Source of the DNA: Rhizobium sp. PP-CC-3A-592
GTDB taxonomy: Bacteria; Pseudomonadota; Alphaproteobacteria; Rhizobiales; Rhizobiaceae
Length of the DNA stretch: 64,000 nt
NCBI RefSeq assembly: GCF_003217095.1
Contig: NZ_QJSR01000004.1
Coordinates: 248,001-312,000, forward strand
Direction: 5' to 3'
Both the position numbers and the translations under genes were made by a program. The stretch's first letter is position 1; each line of letters starts with the position of its first letter. Positions 46,827-55,445 of this stretch are shown piece after piece. Below the pieces are notes generated by a model. That model did not search any database. It saw nothing but the letters and a program-made list of their open reading frames with translations, and was not told the DNA's origin.

Positions 46827-47777
46827 ATGCGCCCCGATCACGCCGAGCAGCCCGCCATGCCCTCAACCGTCTCTCCGAAACCCTCTGCCATTCAACACGG
46901 TTCAGCCAGCCTGGGCATCGTCTTCATGCTTCTGGGCATGCTGATGTTCTCGCTGAACGACACGATGGGGAAATGGCTGGTTGAGACCTATCCGGTTCTG
47001 CAACTGATGGCGATCCGCAGCGTTGCCGCGCTTCTCGTGCTGCTGCCGCTCGTGCTCCGCCGCGGCATCATGACGGTGGTTCGGGTCGAGCGTCCCGGGC
47101 TGCAGGCCCTGCGCGCGCTGCTCTTCGCCATCGACGCGACCGCCTTCTATTTCGCCGTCGGCTACATGCCGCTGGCCGATGCGATGATCTACTGGCTGGC
47201 GGCCCCCATCTATGTCGCGGCGCTGTCGCCCTTCCTGCTCGGCGAAAAGGTCGGCTGGCGGCGCTGGACCGCGATCCTCATCGGCTTTGCCGGCGTGCTC
47301 ATCGCGCTCGATCCCTCGCGCGAAAGCCTGTCGATACCCGCGCTGGTCGCGCTCTTCGGCAGTGCCTGCTTTGCCTTCGCCATCATACTCGGCCGCACGC
47401 TGCGCACCACGCCGGATACCACGCTGGTGGTCTGGCAGTTCGTCGGCTCGCTGGTCTTCTCGCTCATCGGCATCACGATTGTTCCCGGCAGCTGGGCGCC
47501 GCTCGATCCAGCGACGATCCTGCTTCCGGCCCTTCTCGGCGTCGTCGCCATGCTCGCCCACGTGCTCGTCAGCCGCTCTCTGAAGCTTGCGGATGCGGCG
47601 ACCGTCGTTCCCCTGCAATACACGCTGCTTTTCTGGGCAGTGGTCTTCGGCTGGATCTTCTTCGGAGATACGCCACGCCCGACCGTGATCATCGGCGCCG
47701 CCCTCATCGTCGCCTCAGGCCTCTTCATCTTTTTCCGTGAGCAGACGCTAAAGAAATTTCGGCCAGCCGACGAATAG
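46827..47777 (+). CDS. EamA/DMT family transporter
   Basis: An approximately 316-residue protein with ten membrane segments in two EamA repeats (GIVFMLLGMLMFSLNDTMGKWLVE; PLADAMIYWLAAPIYVAALSPFLLGEKVGWRRW; in the second half VVPLQYTLLFWAVVFGWIFFGDTPRP). This S-adenosylmethionine/amino-acid-exporter-like branch of the drug/metabolite superfamily exports small molecules; the substrate is unknown. The start is uncertain: ATG 46827 or ATG 46857, neither with a strong ribosome binding site. It stands apart from the DUF475 gene and from fba. Confidence 0.85.
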   Translation: MRPDHAEQPAMPSTVSPKPSAIQHGSASLGIVFMLLGMLMFSLNDTMGKWLVETYPVLQLMAIRSVAALLVLLPLVLRRGIMTVVRVERPGLQALRALLFAIDATAFYFAVGYMPLADAMIYWLAAPIYVAALSPFLLGEKVGWRRWTAILIGFAGVLIALDPSRESLSIPALVALFGSACFAFAIILGRTLRTTPDTTLVVWQFVGSLVFSLIGITIVPGSWAPLDPATILLPALLGVVAMLAHVLVSRSLKLADAATVVPLQYTLLFWAVVFGWIFFGDTPRPTVIIGAALIVASGLFIFFREQTLKKFRPADE

Positions 47778-47944
47778 CGGCCTTCTCCGTTGCCAAAACA
47801 GTTGCGATCCTTATGCTGGTCAACCAGACAGTGATCCGGCGGTCGTCGCTCCGAGGGTACCACGACGTCACTTGGGAAGCCCCGCCCGGAGCATGGGAAA
47901 AGAGCAGCCGCAACCAGAGCGGACGGCACAATGGGAGAGAGTGA

Positions 47945-48991
47945 ATGGGACTGATCAGCCTTCGGCAATTGCTGGATCATGCGGCCGAAAACGACTATGC
48001 GGTACCGGCCTTCAACGTGAACAATCTGGAATATGTCCAGGCGGTCATGCGCGCGGCGGACAAGACCGACAGTCCCGTCATCCTCCAGGCCAGCCGCGGT
48101 GCGCGGGCCTATGCCGGCGACGGCTTCCTGCGGCACCTGATCCTCGGCGCGGCCGAGGAATATCCGCACATTCCGATCTGCCTTCATCTCGATCACGGCG
48201 ACCAGCCCTCCACCTGTATCTCCGCCATCACCAACGGCTTCACCTCCGTCATGATGGACGGATCCCTGCTGGCCGACGGCAAGACGGTGGCAAGCTATGA
48301 ATACAACGTCGCTGTCACAGCCGAAGTCGTGAAGATCGCGCATGCGGCCGGCGTCTCGGTCGAAGGCGAACTCGGCTGCCTCGGCAATCTGGAAACCGGC
48401 GCCGGCGAGAAGGAAGACGGGCACGGCTTCGAAGGAAAACTGACGCGCGAGGAACTGCTGACCGACCCGGAACAGGCGCTCGACTTCGTGAGCAAGACTG
48501 GCGTCGATGCGCTCGCCGTCGCCATCGGCACCAGCCATGGCGCCTACAAGTTCACCCGGGCGCCGGATGGGGACATCCTGTCGATCGATACCATCGAGAG
48601 GATCCACAAGGCCCTGCCCAACACCCACCTCGTCATGCACGGCTCCTCCACGGTGCCGCAGGACCTGCAGGACCTCTTCACCGCCTATGGCGGCGAGATG
48701 ACCCAGACCTGGGGCGTGCCGGTGTCGGAAATCCAGCGCGGCATTCCCTTCGGCGTGCGCAAGGTCAATATCGATACCGACCTGCGTCTGGCGATGACCG
48801 GGACAATCCGCAAGTGCTTCAAGGAGAAGCCGGAAAATTTCGATCCGCGCAGCTACCTGAAGCCCGCGACGGCCCTGATGACCGACGTCTGCCTGGAGCG
48901 TTTCGAGGCCTTCCGAACCGCCGGCAAGGCATCGTCGATCCGCATCAAGCGGATGGCCGATATGGCGGCCACCTACACGAAGATGGCCTGA
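47945..48991 (+). CDS. fba: class II fructose-bisphosphate aldolase
   Basis: The 348-residue zinc aldolase cleaves or forms fructose-1,6-bisphosphate (and sedoheptulose-1,7-bisphosphate in the Calvin-cycle subtype). Motifs are [21 protein letters not shown] near 18-38, [13 protein letters not shown] with the zinc histidine, [43 protein letters not shown] and [16 protein letters not shown]. Length fits the CbbA subtype. GGAGAGAGTG precedes the ATG. Gluconokinase follows after 5 bases, so they are probably co-transcribed. Confidence 0.95.
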   Translation: MGLISLRQLLDHAAENDYAVPAFNVNNLEYVQAVMRAADKTDSPVILQASRGARAYAGDGFLRHLILGAAEEYPHIPICLHLDHGDQPSTCISAITNGFTSVMMDGSLLADGKTVASYEYNVAVTAEVVKIAHAAGVSVEGELGCLGNLETGAGEKEDGHGFEGKLTREELLTDPEQALDFVSKTGVDALAVAIGTSHGAYKFTRAPDGDILSIDTIERIHKALPNTHLVMHGSSTVPQDLQDLFTAYGGEMTQTWGVPVSEIQRGIPFGVRKVNIDTDLRLAMTGTIRKCFKEKPENFDPRSYLKPATALMTDVCLERFEAFRTAGKASSIRIKRMADMAATYTKMA

Positions 48992-48996
48992 TCCAC

Positions 48997-49587
48997 GTGC
49001 CGGACATCGATAGCAAAAACCGGGGGCCCTCCACCCTCCGCACCGCCCCGCAGGAGGGGACGGTCGTTCACCTGCCCGCACCCGTGGTGGTCATGGGCGT
49101 CAGTGGCTGCGGCAAAAGCTCCGTCGGCGAAGCCATCGCCGCGGCTTTTGCGACCGATTTCATCGAGGGCGACGCCCTGCACCCGCCGGAAAACATTGCC
49201 AAGATGTCGGCGGGCACGCCGCTGACCGATGAGGACCGCTGGCCGTGGCTCGATGCCGTCGGTAAGGCACTGCATCAGGGATCCGACGCAGGCCATGCGG
49301 TCGTGGTGTCCTGCTCCGCGCTGAAGAAGGTCTATCGCGACCATCTGCGCAAAGCGGCGGGCGGCAGGCTCGCCTTCGTCTACCTCACGGGCACGCGGGC
49401 CGTCCTCGAATCCCGCATGGGCCATCGCACCGGCCATTTCATGCCCACCTCCCTGCTCGACAGCCAGTTCAGGACGCTGGAACCCCCGACGGGCGAAGAC
49501 CTCGTCGTCACCGTCGATATCGACCGACCGCTCGACGCCGTCACTGCCGCCGCCCTGGAAGGCCTTGCCGATCTCCGGACCGCGTGA
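48997..49587 (+). CDS. gntK: gluconokinase
   Basis: Gluconokinase phosphorylates gluconate to 6-phosphogluconate. The protein has the P-loop VMGVSGCGKSSVGEAIA, then FIEGDALHPPENIAKMSAGTPLTDEDRWPWLD, VVVSCSALKKVYRDHLR and GHFMPTSLLDSQFRTLE, all diagnostic. The GTG at 48997 gives 196 residues with an N-terminal extension of about 30 residues before the fold; ATG at 49093, just before the P-loop, would trim too much, and a good AGGAGG at about 49053 lacks a standard start after it, so the start is unsettled. Confidence 0.93.
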   Translation: MPDIDSKNRGPSTLRTAPQEGTVVHLPAPVVVMGVSGCGKSSVGEAIAAAFATDFIEGDALHPPENIAKMSAGTPLTDEDRWPWLDAVGKALHQGSDAGHAVVVSCSALKKVYRDHLRKAAGGRLAFVYLTGTRAVLESRMGHRTGHFMPTSLLDSQFRTLEPPTGEDLVVTVDIDRPLDAVTAAALEGLADLRTA

Positions 49588-49967
49588 GAGCCTTCCTGCG
49601 GGAGCTCCTTCGTCTCTGGCACCCGATCTGCGTTATTTTTGTCGCAACCCACTCCTGCTTGCCCCGAAGCGCATGCACCCCGTGACTCCGGCGGCAAAAG
49701 CGCTCTAAGGACGTTCGGTAAGGCGGCACCCGTGATTCTCCACCGCTCGCGGCACCGGGAGGCGCAGCCGAAAGACATGTGAGGTGGTAAGCGCAGGCGA
49801 TGTCATGACGTCGTCACATGAGAATGACACGCGTGCCGCAAACGACGGCAAATGCCACATCCGCTTCGACACGCGTCTCCCGGTGCTCGGACGATGTGGA
49901 ACAGGAACGACCGCCAAGGCTTTGCCGAATGCGCAAAGACCGGAAGCAGGCCATGATCGAGGATGCG
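49588..49967. other. gntK to phosphonate gene intergenic region
   Basis: This 380-base stretch has no convincing gene. It holds a possible Pho box at 49800-49817 (listed separately). The DUF1045 frame stays open upstream to 49818, but that part is unlike the family. Confidence 0.4.
49800..49817 (+). promoter_or_regulatory. possible Pho box upstream of the phn genes
   Basis: ATGTCATGACGTCGTCAC resembles the PhoB tandem site (CTGTCAT-N4-CTGTCAY): the first half matches 6 of 7 bases, the second 4-5 of 7. It lies 150 bases before the DUF1045-phnM-phnN run, whose genes belong to phosphonate use, normally induced by phosphate starvation. Confidence 0.35.
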
Positions 49968-50675
49968 ATGCGCTACGCTCTTTATTTCACCCCACCGAAA
50001 GACGATGCCCTGACGCTGGCTGCTGCGGCATGGCTGTCGCGCGACGCCTTTCTCGATGGCCGGGTGCCGACACCCGAGGTTCCCGGCTTCACGACGGAAG
50101 AGCTCGGCACGCTGACGGCGGAGCCGCGGCGCTACGGCTTCCACGCCACGCTGAAGGCACCCTTCGAGCTTGCGCCCGGCCGCACGGAAACCGAGCTGCT
50201 GGCAGCCCTCGACGAATTCTCCGCCGAAAGCGAACCCTTCGAGATCCCGTCCCTCACGCTCGGCCAGCTTGGCCCCTTCTTCGCGCTCGTTCCCGGCGCG
50301 CCCTCGGATGCGCTCTCACGCTTCGCCGCCGAGACCGTGCGCCGGTTCGAGCCGTTCCGTGCAACCCTGTCGGCGGAAGACATCGCCCGGCGAAATCCGG
50401 AAACGCTTCCCACAGCGCAGCGAGAGAACCTGGAAAACTGGGGCTACCCCTATGTTTTCGACGAATTCCGCTTTCACATGACGCTGACCGGCGCGGTTCC
50501 GCAGGAGCGGCGCCCGACCGTTCGGGCAGCGCTTGAAGAGGCGTTCGCCGGCTTCCTCGGAAAGCCGCTGCCCGTGACCGCGCTCGCGCTCTTCATCGAG
50601 CCGAAGCGCGGCAGCCCCTTTACCGTCCACTCGCTGATGCCGCTGGGCGACGCCGCGACCGAAGGAGACAGATGA
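49968..50675 (+). CDS. DUF1045 phosphonate-associated protein (2H phosphoesterase-like)
   Basis: The 235-residue protein begins MRYALYFTPPKDDALTLAAAAW and has two HxT motifs, H59-A-T61 in GFHATLKAPF and H170-M-T172 in FHMTLTG, the signature of 2H phosphoesterases. It matches the 'putative phosphonate metabolism protein' family found in C-P lyase operons; it may process cyclic ribose phosphate intermediates, but this is not proven. The ATG at 49968 has GAGG five bases upstream and fits the family start; ATG 49953 is an alternative. It directly precedes phnM. Confidence 0.87.
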   Translation: MRYALYFTPPKDDALTLAAAAWLSRDAFLDGRVPTPEVPGFTTEELGTLTAEPRRYGFHATLKAPFELAPGRTETELLAALDEFSAESEPFEIPSLTLGQLGPFFALVPGAPSDALSRFAAETVRRFEPFRATLSAEDIARRNPETLPTAQRENLENWGYPYVFDEFRFHMTLTGAVPQERRPTVRAALEEAFAGFLGKPLPVTALALFIEPKRGSPFTVHSLMPLGDAATEGDR

Positions 50676-51818
50676 ATGGCCCTTGAGCAGATCTTCACCA
50701 ATGCCAGCATTGTCCTGCCGGATGAAATCGTAAAAGGCTCCGTCCTCGTACGCGACGGGCAGATCGCCGATATCTCGACCGGTGCGCTTCACAGCGGCGA
50801 AGACTTCGAGGGCGATTACCTCATTCCGGGCCTCGTCGAGCTGCACACCGACCATCTGGAAACGCATTATTCCCCACGTCCTGGCCTGCGCTGGATGAAG
50901 ATGGCGGCGATCCAGGCGCATGACGCGCAGATCGTCACCTCCGGCATCACCACGGTCTTCGATTGTCTGCGCATGGGCTCTGCAGAGGGCGACGACGGCT
51001 TTGCCACAGGCGAAATGCGCGCCATGGCCGATGCGCTGGCCGAGGCCGAGCGGGAGAACCGCCTGCGTGCCGACCACCGCATTCACCTGCGCTGCGAGGT
51101 CTCGACCGACAACGTGCTCGACCAGTTCGACGCCTTCCGCGACGATCCGAAGGTCGGCCTCGTTTCGCTCATGGACCACGCGCCGGGCCAGCGCCAGTTC
51201 CAGACGATGGATCAGTACATCCTTTACTACAAGATCAAGCGCGGCCTCTCGGACGAGGCCTTCGCGATCTATGTCGAGAAGCAACTCGCGCTGTCAGAGC
51301 GCAACTCGGCCCGCCATCGCATCGCGCTCGCCGACATCTGCGCTGCCCGCGGCATCCCGATCGCGAGCCACGACGATGCGACGGCGGCTCACGTGACGGA
51401 ATCGATCGATCTCGGCGTCAAGCTGGCGGAGTTCCCGACCAGCCTGGAGGCCGCAGACCTCTCCCACCAAGCCGGCCTCAGCGTGCTGATGGGCGCGCCG
51501 AATGTCGTGCGCGGCGGCTCGCACTCCGGCAACATCGCTGCGCGTGATCTCGCCGAGCGCGGCGTGCTCGACGTGCTCTCCTCCGACTACGTCCCCTTCA
51601 GCCTCATCCACGCCCCCTTCCTGCTCGCCGATGCGATCGAAGGCTTCGGCCTGGAAAAGGCGATCGCGCTCGTCAGCGACAATCCGGCCCGCACGGTCGG
51701 TCTTGAGGATCGGGGACGGATCGCGGTCGGCCGCCGTGCCGACCTCGTGCGCGTCGAGCGGCCGAGCGGCGTACCGATCGTCCGCTCCGTCTGGCGCAAC
51801 GGACGGCGTGTCGCATGA
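50676..51818 (+). CDS. phnM: alpha-D-ribose 1-methylphosphonate 5-triphosphate diphosphatase
   Basis: PhnM removes pyrophosphate from the ribose-phosphonate triphosphate made by PhnGHIL, giving the substrate for C-P lyase PhnJ. The 380-residue amidohydrolase-fold protein has GLVELHTDHLETHYSPRPGLRW with metal ligands near H57, H60 and H64, VTSGITTVFDCL, IASHDDATAAHV, VLMGAPNVVRGGSHSGN and DVLSSDYVPFSLIHAPF. AGGAG precedes the ATG at 50676. It overlaps phnN by an ATGA. Confidence 0.95.
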   Translation: MALEQIFTNASIVLPDEIVKGSVLVRDGQIADISTGALHSGEDFEGDYLIPGLVELHTDHLETHYSPRPGLRWMKMAAIQAHDAQIVTSGITTVFDCLRMGSAEGDDGFATGEMRAMADALAEAERENRLRADHRIHLRCEVSTDNVLDQFDAFRDDPKVGLVSLMDHAPGQRQFQTMDQYILYYKIKRGLSDEAFAIYVEKQLALSERNSARHRIALADICAARGIPIASHDDATAAHVTESIDLGVKLAEFPTSLEAADLSHQAGLSVLMGAPNVVRGGSHSGNIAARDLAERGVLDVLSSDYVPFSLIHAPFLLADAIEGFGLEKAIALVSDNPARTVGLEDRGRIAVGRRADLVRVERPSGVPIVRSVWRNGRRVA

Positions 51819-52405
51819 CCCCGGATCACCCGACCGGCGGCACCGGTGCCATGATCGTCGTCGTCGGCCCGAGCGGCGCCGGTAAAGACAGCGTCATCGA
51901 CTATGCGATGGCGCGGCTGAAGGCCCGATCGGCCGAGGTCGAGCTCGTCCGCCGCGTCATCACGCGCGCGCAGGATGCCGGTGGCGAGGATCACGAAGCG
52001 ATCTCGCCTGAGGATTTCCGCGCCCGTGCCGAGCAGGGCGCCTTCGCCGTGCATTGGGAGGCCCACGGCCTTCATTACGGCATCCCCGTCGCGTGCCACG
52101 CGAAGCTCGAGGAGGGACGCACCCTGGTTGCCAATGGCAGCCGCGCCGTGCTCGACCGTTTTCGGGACGCGTTTCCCCGCGTGGCGGTCGTGAATATCGT
52201 GGCATCGCCCGAGGTCATCGCGGCTCGGCTGATCGCCCGCGCCCGGGAGAGCGAAGCCGAGATCCGCAAACGGCTCGCCCGCCAGGTGCCGGACATCGAT
52301 GGCGATCCACATTTGACCACCATCGACAATAGCGGCCCGCTGGAAGAAGCTGGCGAACGCTTCGCGGCCTTCGTGCTATCGCTGGCGAGAGCCGAAGCCA
52401 GTTAG
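51815..52405 (+). CDS. phnN: ribose 1,5-bisphosphate phosphokinase
   Basis: PhnN phosphorylates ribose 1,5-bisphosphate to PRPP, returning the sugar left by C-P lyase to nucleotide synthesis. The 196-residue protein has the P-loop IVVVGPSGAGKDSVIDYA near 14-31, RRVITRAQDAGGEDHEAISPEDF, WEAHGLHYGIPV and RKRLARQVPD, the guanylate-kinase-like fold. It is translationally coupled to phnM. A strong hairpin ends the unit. Confidence 0.94.
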   Translation: MTPDHPTGGTGAMIVVVGPSGAGKDSVIDYAMARLKARSAEVELVRRVITRAQDAGGEDHEAISPEDFRARAEQGAFAVHWEAHGLHYGIPVACHAKLEEGRTLVANGSRAVLDRFRDAFPRVAVVNIVASPEVIAARLIARARESEAEIRKRLARQVPDIDGDPHLTTIDNSGPLEEAGERFAAFVLSLARAEAS

Positions 52406-52411
52406 TTGAGG

Positions 52412-52442
52412 GGAAGGAGGGCGGCAGATGCGCCCTCCTTCC
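52412..52442. terminator. bidirectional terminator between phnN and amaB
   Basis: GGAAGGAGGGCG at 52412-52423 pairs perfectly with CGCCCTCCTTCC at 52431-52442 over a 7-base loop. It lies between two convergent genes, six bases after the phnN stop. T runs are short on both sides. Confidence 0.8.
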
Positions 52443-52450
52443 TTGTCGTC

Positions 52451-53986
52451 CTATTCGATATCGAACGAGACGCCCTGCGCCAGCGGCAGCGCCTTGGAAT
52501 AGTTCACCGTGTTCGTCGCCCGGCGCATATAGGCCTTCCAGGCATCCGAACCGGATTCCCGACCGCCGCCGGTTTCCTTCTCGCCCCCGAACGCACCGCC
52601 GATCTCGGCGCCGGACGTGCCGATATTGACGTTGGCGATGCCGCAATCCGAACCGTCGGCCGATAGGAACCGCTCGGATTCCTGCAGGTCGCGGGTGAAG
52701 ATCGACGAGGAGAGGCCGGCGGCCACGGCATTGTGGGCCGCAATCGCCGTGTCGAAGTCGCTGTACTTCATGACGTAAAGAATCGGCGCGAAGGTTTCCT
52801 CCAGCACCGGTCCTGCCTGCTCCGGCATTTCGACCAGCGCGGGCTTGACGTAATAGGCGTCGGTATGGCCGAGATCGACGCGCTCGCCACCCGTCACGCT
52901 GCCGCCATGGGCCTTGGCCTCCTCGAGCGCTTTCTGCATGCCCTCATAGGCCGGGCGATCGACCAGCGGGCCGACGAGGGCCGTGCTTTCGAGCGGGTTG
53001 CCGACGGACACGCTGCCATAGGCCTTCTTCAGCCGCGGCAGCAGGGCGTCATAGACGCTCTCATGGACGAACAAACGCCGCAGCGTCGTGCAGCGCTGCC
53101 CGGCCGTGCCCATCGCACCGAAGGCGATCGCGCGCAGCGCCATGTCGAGATCCGCAGACGGGCAGACGATGCCGCCATTGTTGCCGCCGAGCTCCAGAAT
53201 GCCGCGCGCAAAGCGCTTGGCAAGCCGCGGGCCGACATCGCGGCCCATGCGGGTGGAGCCCGTTGCCGAAACGAGCGGCACCCTGGGATGATCGACCAGA
53301 ACTTCGCCGATCGTGCGGTCACCGATCAGAACGGAGGAGAGACCGGACGGTGCGTCCTCGCCGAAGCGCTTGATGGCCTTTTCGAGAACGGCCTGGCAGG
53401 CGAGCGCCGTCAGCGGCGTCTTTTCCGAAGGCTTCCAGACCACGGCATTGCCGCAGACGAAGGCAAGCGCCGCGTTCCACGCCCAGACGGCGACCGGGAA
53501 GTTGAAGGCCGAGATGACACCGATGACGCCGAGCGGGTGCCAGGTTTCCATCATCCGGTGGCCGGGGCGCTCGGTCGCAATCGTCAGACCGTAGAGCTGG
53601 CGGGAAAGGCCGACCGCGAAATCGCAGATGTCGATCATCTCCTGCACTTCGCCGAGGCCTTCCGACGGAATCTTGCCCGCCTCCAGCGAAACGAGGCGGC
53701 CGAGATCGGCCTTGTGCGCCCGCAGCTCCTCGCCGAGCAGACGGACGAGTTCGCCACGGCGCGGCGCGGGGATCAGGCGCCAGGCCTTGAAGGCCTCGTG
53801 CGCGGCCTCAATGCGGGCAGCGGTCTCGCCAGCCGAAATGGTCTTGAGGCGCGCGATTTCCTGGCCGGTGACCGGCGAGAAGGACACCATGTCGCCACCG
53901 GTGTAAAGGGCGGGATCGACGCCGAGAAGGCCGAGAAGGCGGCCCGTCTCTGCGACGACGTCGAGCGGCTTGTGGGCGATGTTCAT
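52451..53986 (-). CDS. amaB: L-piperidine-6-carboxylate / aminoadipate semialdehyde dehydrogenase
   Basis: AmaB oxidises the semialdehyde in equilibrium with piperideine-6-carboxylate to 2-aminoadipate in lysine breakdown. The 511-residue ALDH7-type protein shows [68 protein letters not shown], catalytic Glu in ILELGGNNGGIV, catalytic Cys in GTAGQRCTTLRRLF, and the ALDH7 C terminus NIGTSGAEIGGAFGGEKETGGGRESGSDAWK. AGGAG precedes the ATG. It is third in the hglS-D2HGDH-amaB operon, 22 bases after the dehydrogenase. Confidence 0.93.
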   Translation of the reverse strand: MNIAHKPLDVVAETGRLLGLLGVDPALYTGGDMVSFSPVTGQEIARLKTISAGETAARIEAAHEAFKAWRLIPAPRRGELVRLLGEELRAHKADLGRLVSLEAGKIPSEGLGEVQEMIDICDFAVGLSRQLYGLTIATERPGHRMMETWHPLGVIGVISAFNFPVAVWAWNAALAFVCGNAVVWKPSEKTPLTALACQAVLEKAIKRFGEDAPSGLSSVLIGDRTIGEVLVDHPRVPLVSATGSTRMGRDVGPRLAKRFARGILELGGNNGGIVCPSADLDMALRAIAFGAMGTAGQRCTTLRRLFVHESVYDALLPRLKKAYGSVSVGNPLESTALVGPLVDRPAYEGMQKALEEAKAHGGSVTGGERVDLGHTDAYYVKPALVEMPEQAGPVLEETFAPILYVMKYSDFDTAIAAHNAVAAGLSSSIFTRDLQESERFLSADGSDCGIANVNIGTSGAEIGGAFGGEKETGGGRESGSDAWKAYMRRATNTVNYSKALPLAQGVSFDIE

Positions 53987-54008
53987 GGGTTCAACTCCTG
54001 AAAGGGGA

Positions 54009-55445
54009 TCAGCCGAAGCGGACGGTGCCGAGACCGCCGGGCGAGGTGAGGGTGAGAAGGCCGCAGGCCATGTCCTTGATCTTCTGCGGCGTATAAAGAT
54101 CGTAGTAATGCTGGTTCTTGCGGCCGATGGCGTGCTCGGCGCTGAAGCTGCCGGCGAAATCCTCGACCGTCACGGCATAGACCCAGTCGCGCAGTGCCGT
54201 TTCCAGCGAACCGTCGGCAAGCCCCTCCGCATCGCGCGGAAAGACGATGTTGAGATGGACGCCGCCATCGCCGATATGGCCGAAATCGCAGATCCGCCCC
54301 TGCGGAAAGCGCTCCGGCATGTCGCGCTTCATCCGCTCGCAGAACGCCATGATATCGCCGCGACGGAAGGCGACGTCGAAGGCGATGAGGCGACCGGACT
54401 GCTTGACGCCCTCTGACAGGGCATGCCGCAGGGCCCACATCTCGTGCGCCGGACCGATAAACGCATCGGCCAGCGGCGCCGCTTCGGTCTCGAAGATCTC
54501 GGCCAGCACGGATTCAAGCATGTCGCCGAGCGGCTCCTCGCTCTCACGCGCCTGCCACGTCCGGCTGACCTCGGCGAGGATCACATAGTCCGGAATCTCG
54601 CCGTTCTGGAACGGGTTGCGAAGCGACGGCACATGATCGAGGGCCGCCGCGATGGCGTTGCGCGACATGCCCTCGAAGGCCGAAAGCGTCGTACCGAGCC
54701 TCTCCTCCATCAGCCGCAGCAGCGGCATCACGGCCTCGGGCCCCGCCGGCACGAGATAGGCGGTGGCGGTCTGCAGCGGCAGGCGCTCCAGGTTGAGCAC
54801 GCAGCGAGTAACGACGCCGAACGCGCCGGATGTACCGATGAACAGCTGCTTCCAGTCCACGCCTGTATTGTTCTTGCGCAGCGCCTGCCCGAATTCGAGG
54901 ATCGTCCCCTCGGCATCGGCCAGCACCACCGTCAGGCCGAGCACGTTGCGCCTGACATCGCCATATTTCAGAAATCGGGAGCCGCCGGTATTGGTGGCGA
55001 TCATGCCGCCGAGACGCGGATCGGCGCCGAGATCGATCGGAAAGAACAGGCCGGACGCCTCCAGCCGCCGGTTAACGTCCGACAGCAGCAGGCCCGCATC
55101 GGCCTCCAGCGAGCGGTTATCGGCATCGAGCGCGAAATGCCCGGTCATCCGGTCGAGGCTGAGCACCACCTGCCCGCCCGCCGCATCGGGCGTCGAGCCG
55201 GAGACGAGGCCCGTATTGCCCGACTGCGGCACGACGGCAAGGCCGTGACGCACGCAGTAGGAAAGGACAGCGGACACCTCCTGCGTGGTCTGCGGCCGCA
55301 CCACGGCCAGCGCCCGGCCGGCATCATAGCGCGCGCCGGTCTCATAAGCCGTCATGTCGCCGGCATCGGACACGAACCCGCGTTCGCCCAAAAGCGCCTT
55401 CAGCGCCCGCGCATGCTCCTCCCCGATCACGGCGCGAACGGTCAC
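54009..55445 (-). CDS. FAD-linked D-2-hydroxyglutarate dehydrogenase
   Basis: The 478-residue protein has the FAD-binding PCMH domain (VVRPQTTQEVSAVLSYCVRHGLAVVPQSGNTG; GGMIATNTGGSRFLKYGDVR) and the FAD-oxidase C-terminal domain with DFGHIGDGGVHLNIVF and GSFSAEHAIGRKN near the end. This family covers D-2-hydroxyglutarate and D-lactate dehydrogenases; its position between hglS and amaB points to D-2-hydroxyglutarate, the HglS product, giving 2-oxoglutarate. The start is a GTG overlapping the hglS stop (GTGA). Confidence 0.9.
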   Translation of the reverse strand: MTVRAVIGEEHARALKALLGERGFVSDAGDMTAYETGARYDAGRALAVVRPQTTQEVSAVLSYCVRHGLAVVPQSGNTGLVSGSTPDAAGGQVVLSLDRMTGHFALDADNRSLEADAGLLLSDVNRRLEASGLFFPIDLGADPRLGGMIATNTGGSRFLKYGDVRRNVLGLTVVLADAEGTILEFGQALRKNNTGVDWKQLFIGTSGAFGVVTRCVLNLERLPLQTATAYLVPAGPEAVMPLLRLMEERLGTTLSAFEGMSRNAIAAALDHVPSLRNPFQNGEIPDYVILAEVSRTWQARESEEPLGDMLESVLAEIFETEAAPLADAFIGPAHEMWALRHALSEGVKQSGRLIAFDVAFRRGDIMAFCERMKRDMPERFPQGRICDFGHIGDGGVHLNIVFPRDAEGLADGSLETALRDWVYAVTVEDFAGSFSAEHAIGRKNQHYYDLYTPQKIKDMACGLLTLTSPGGLGTVRFG

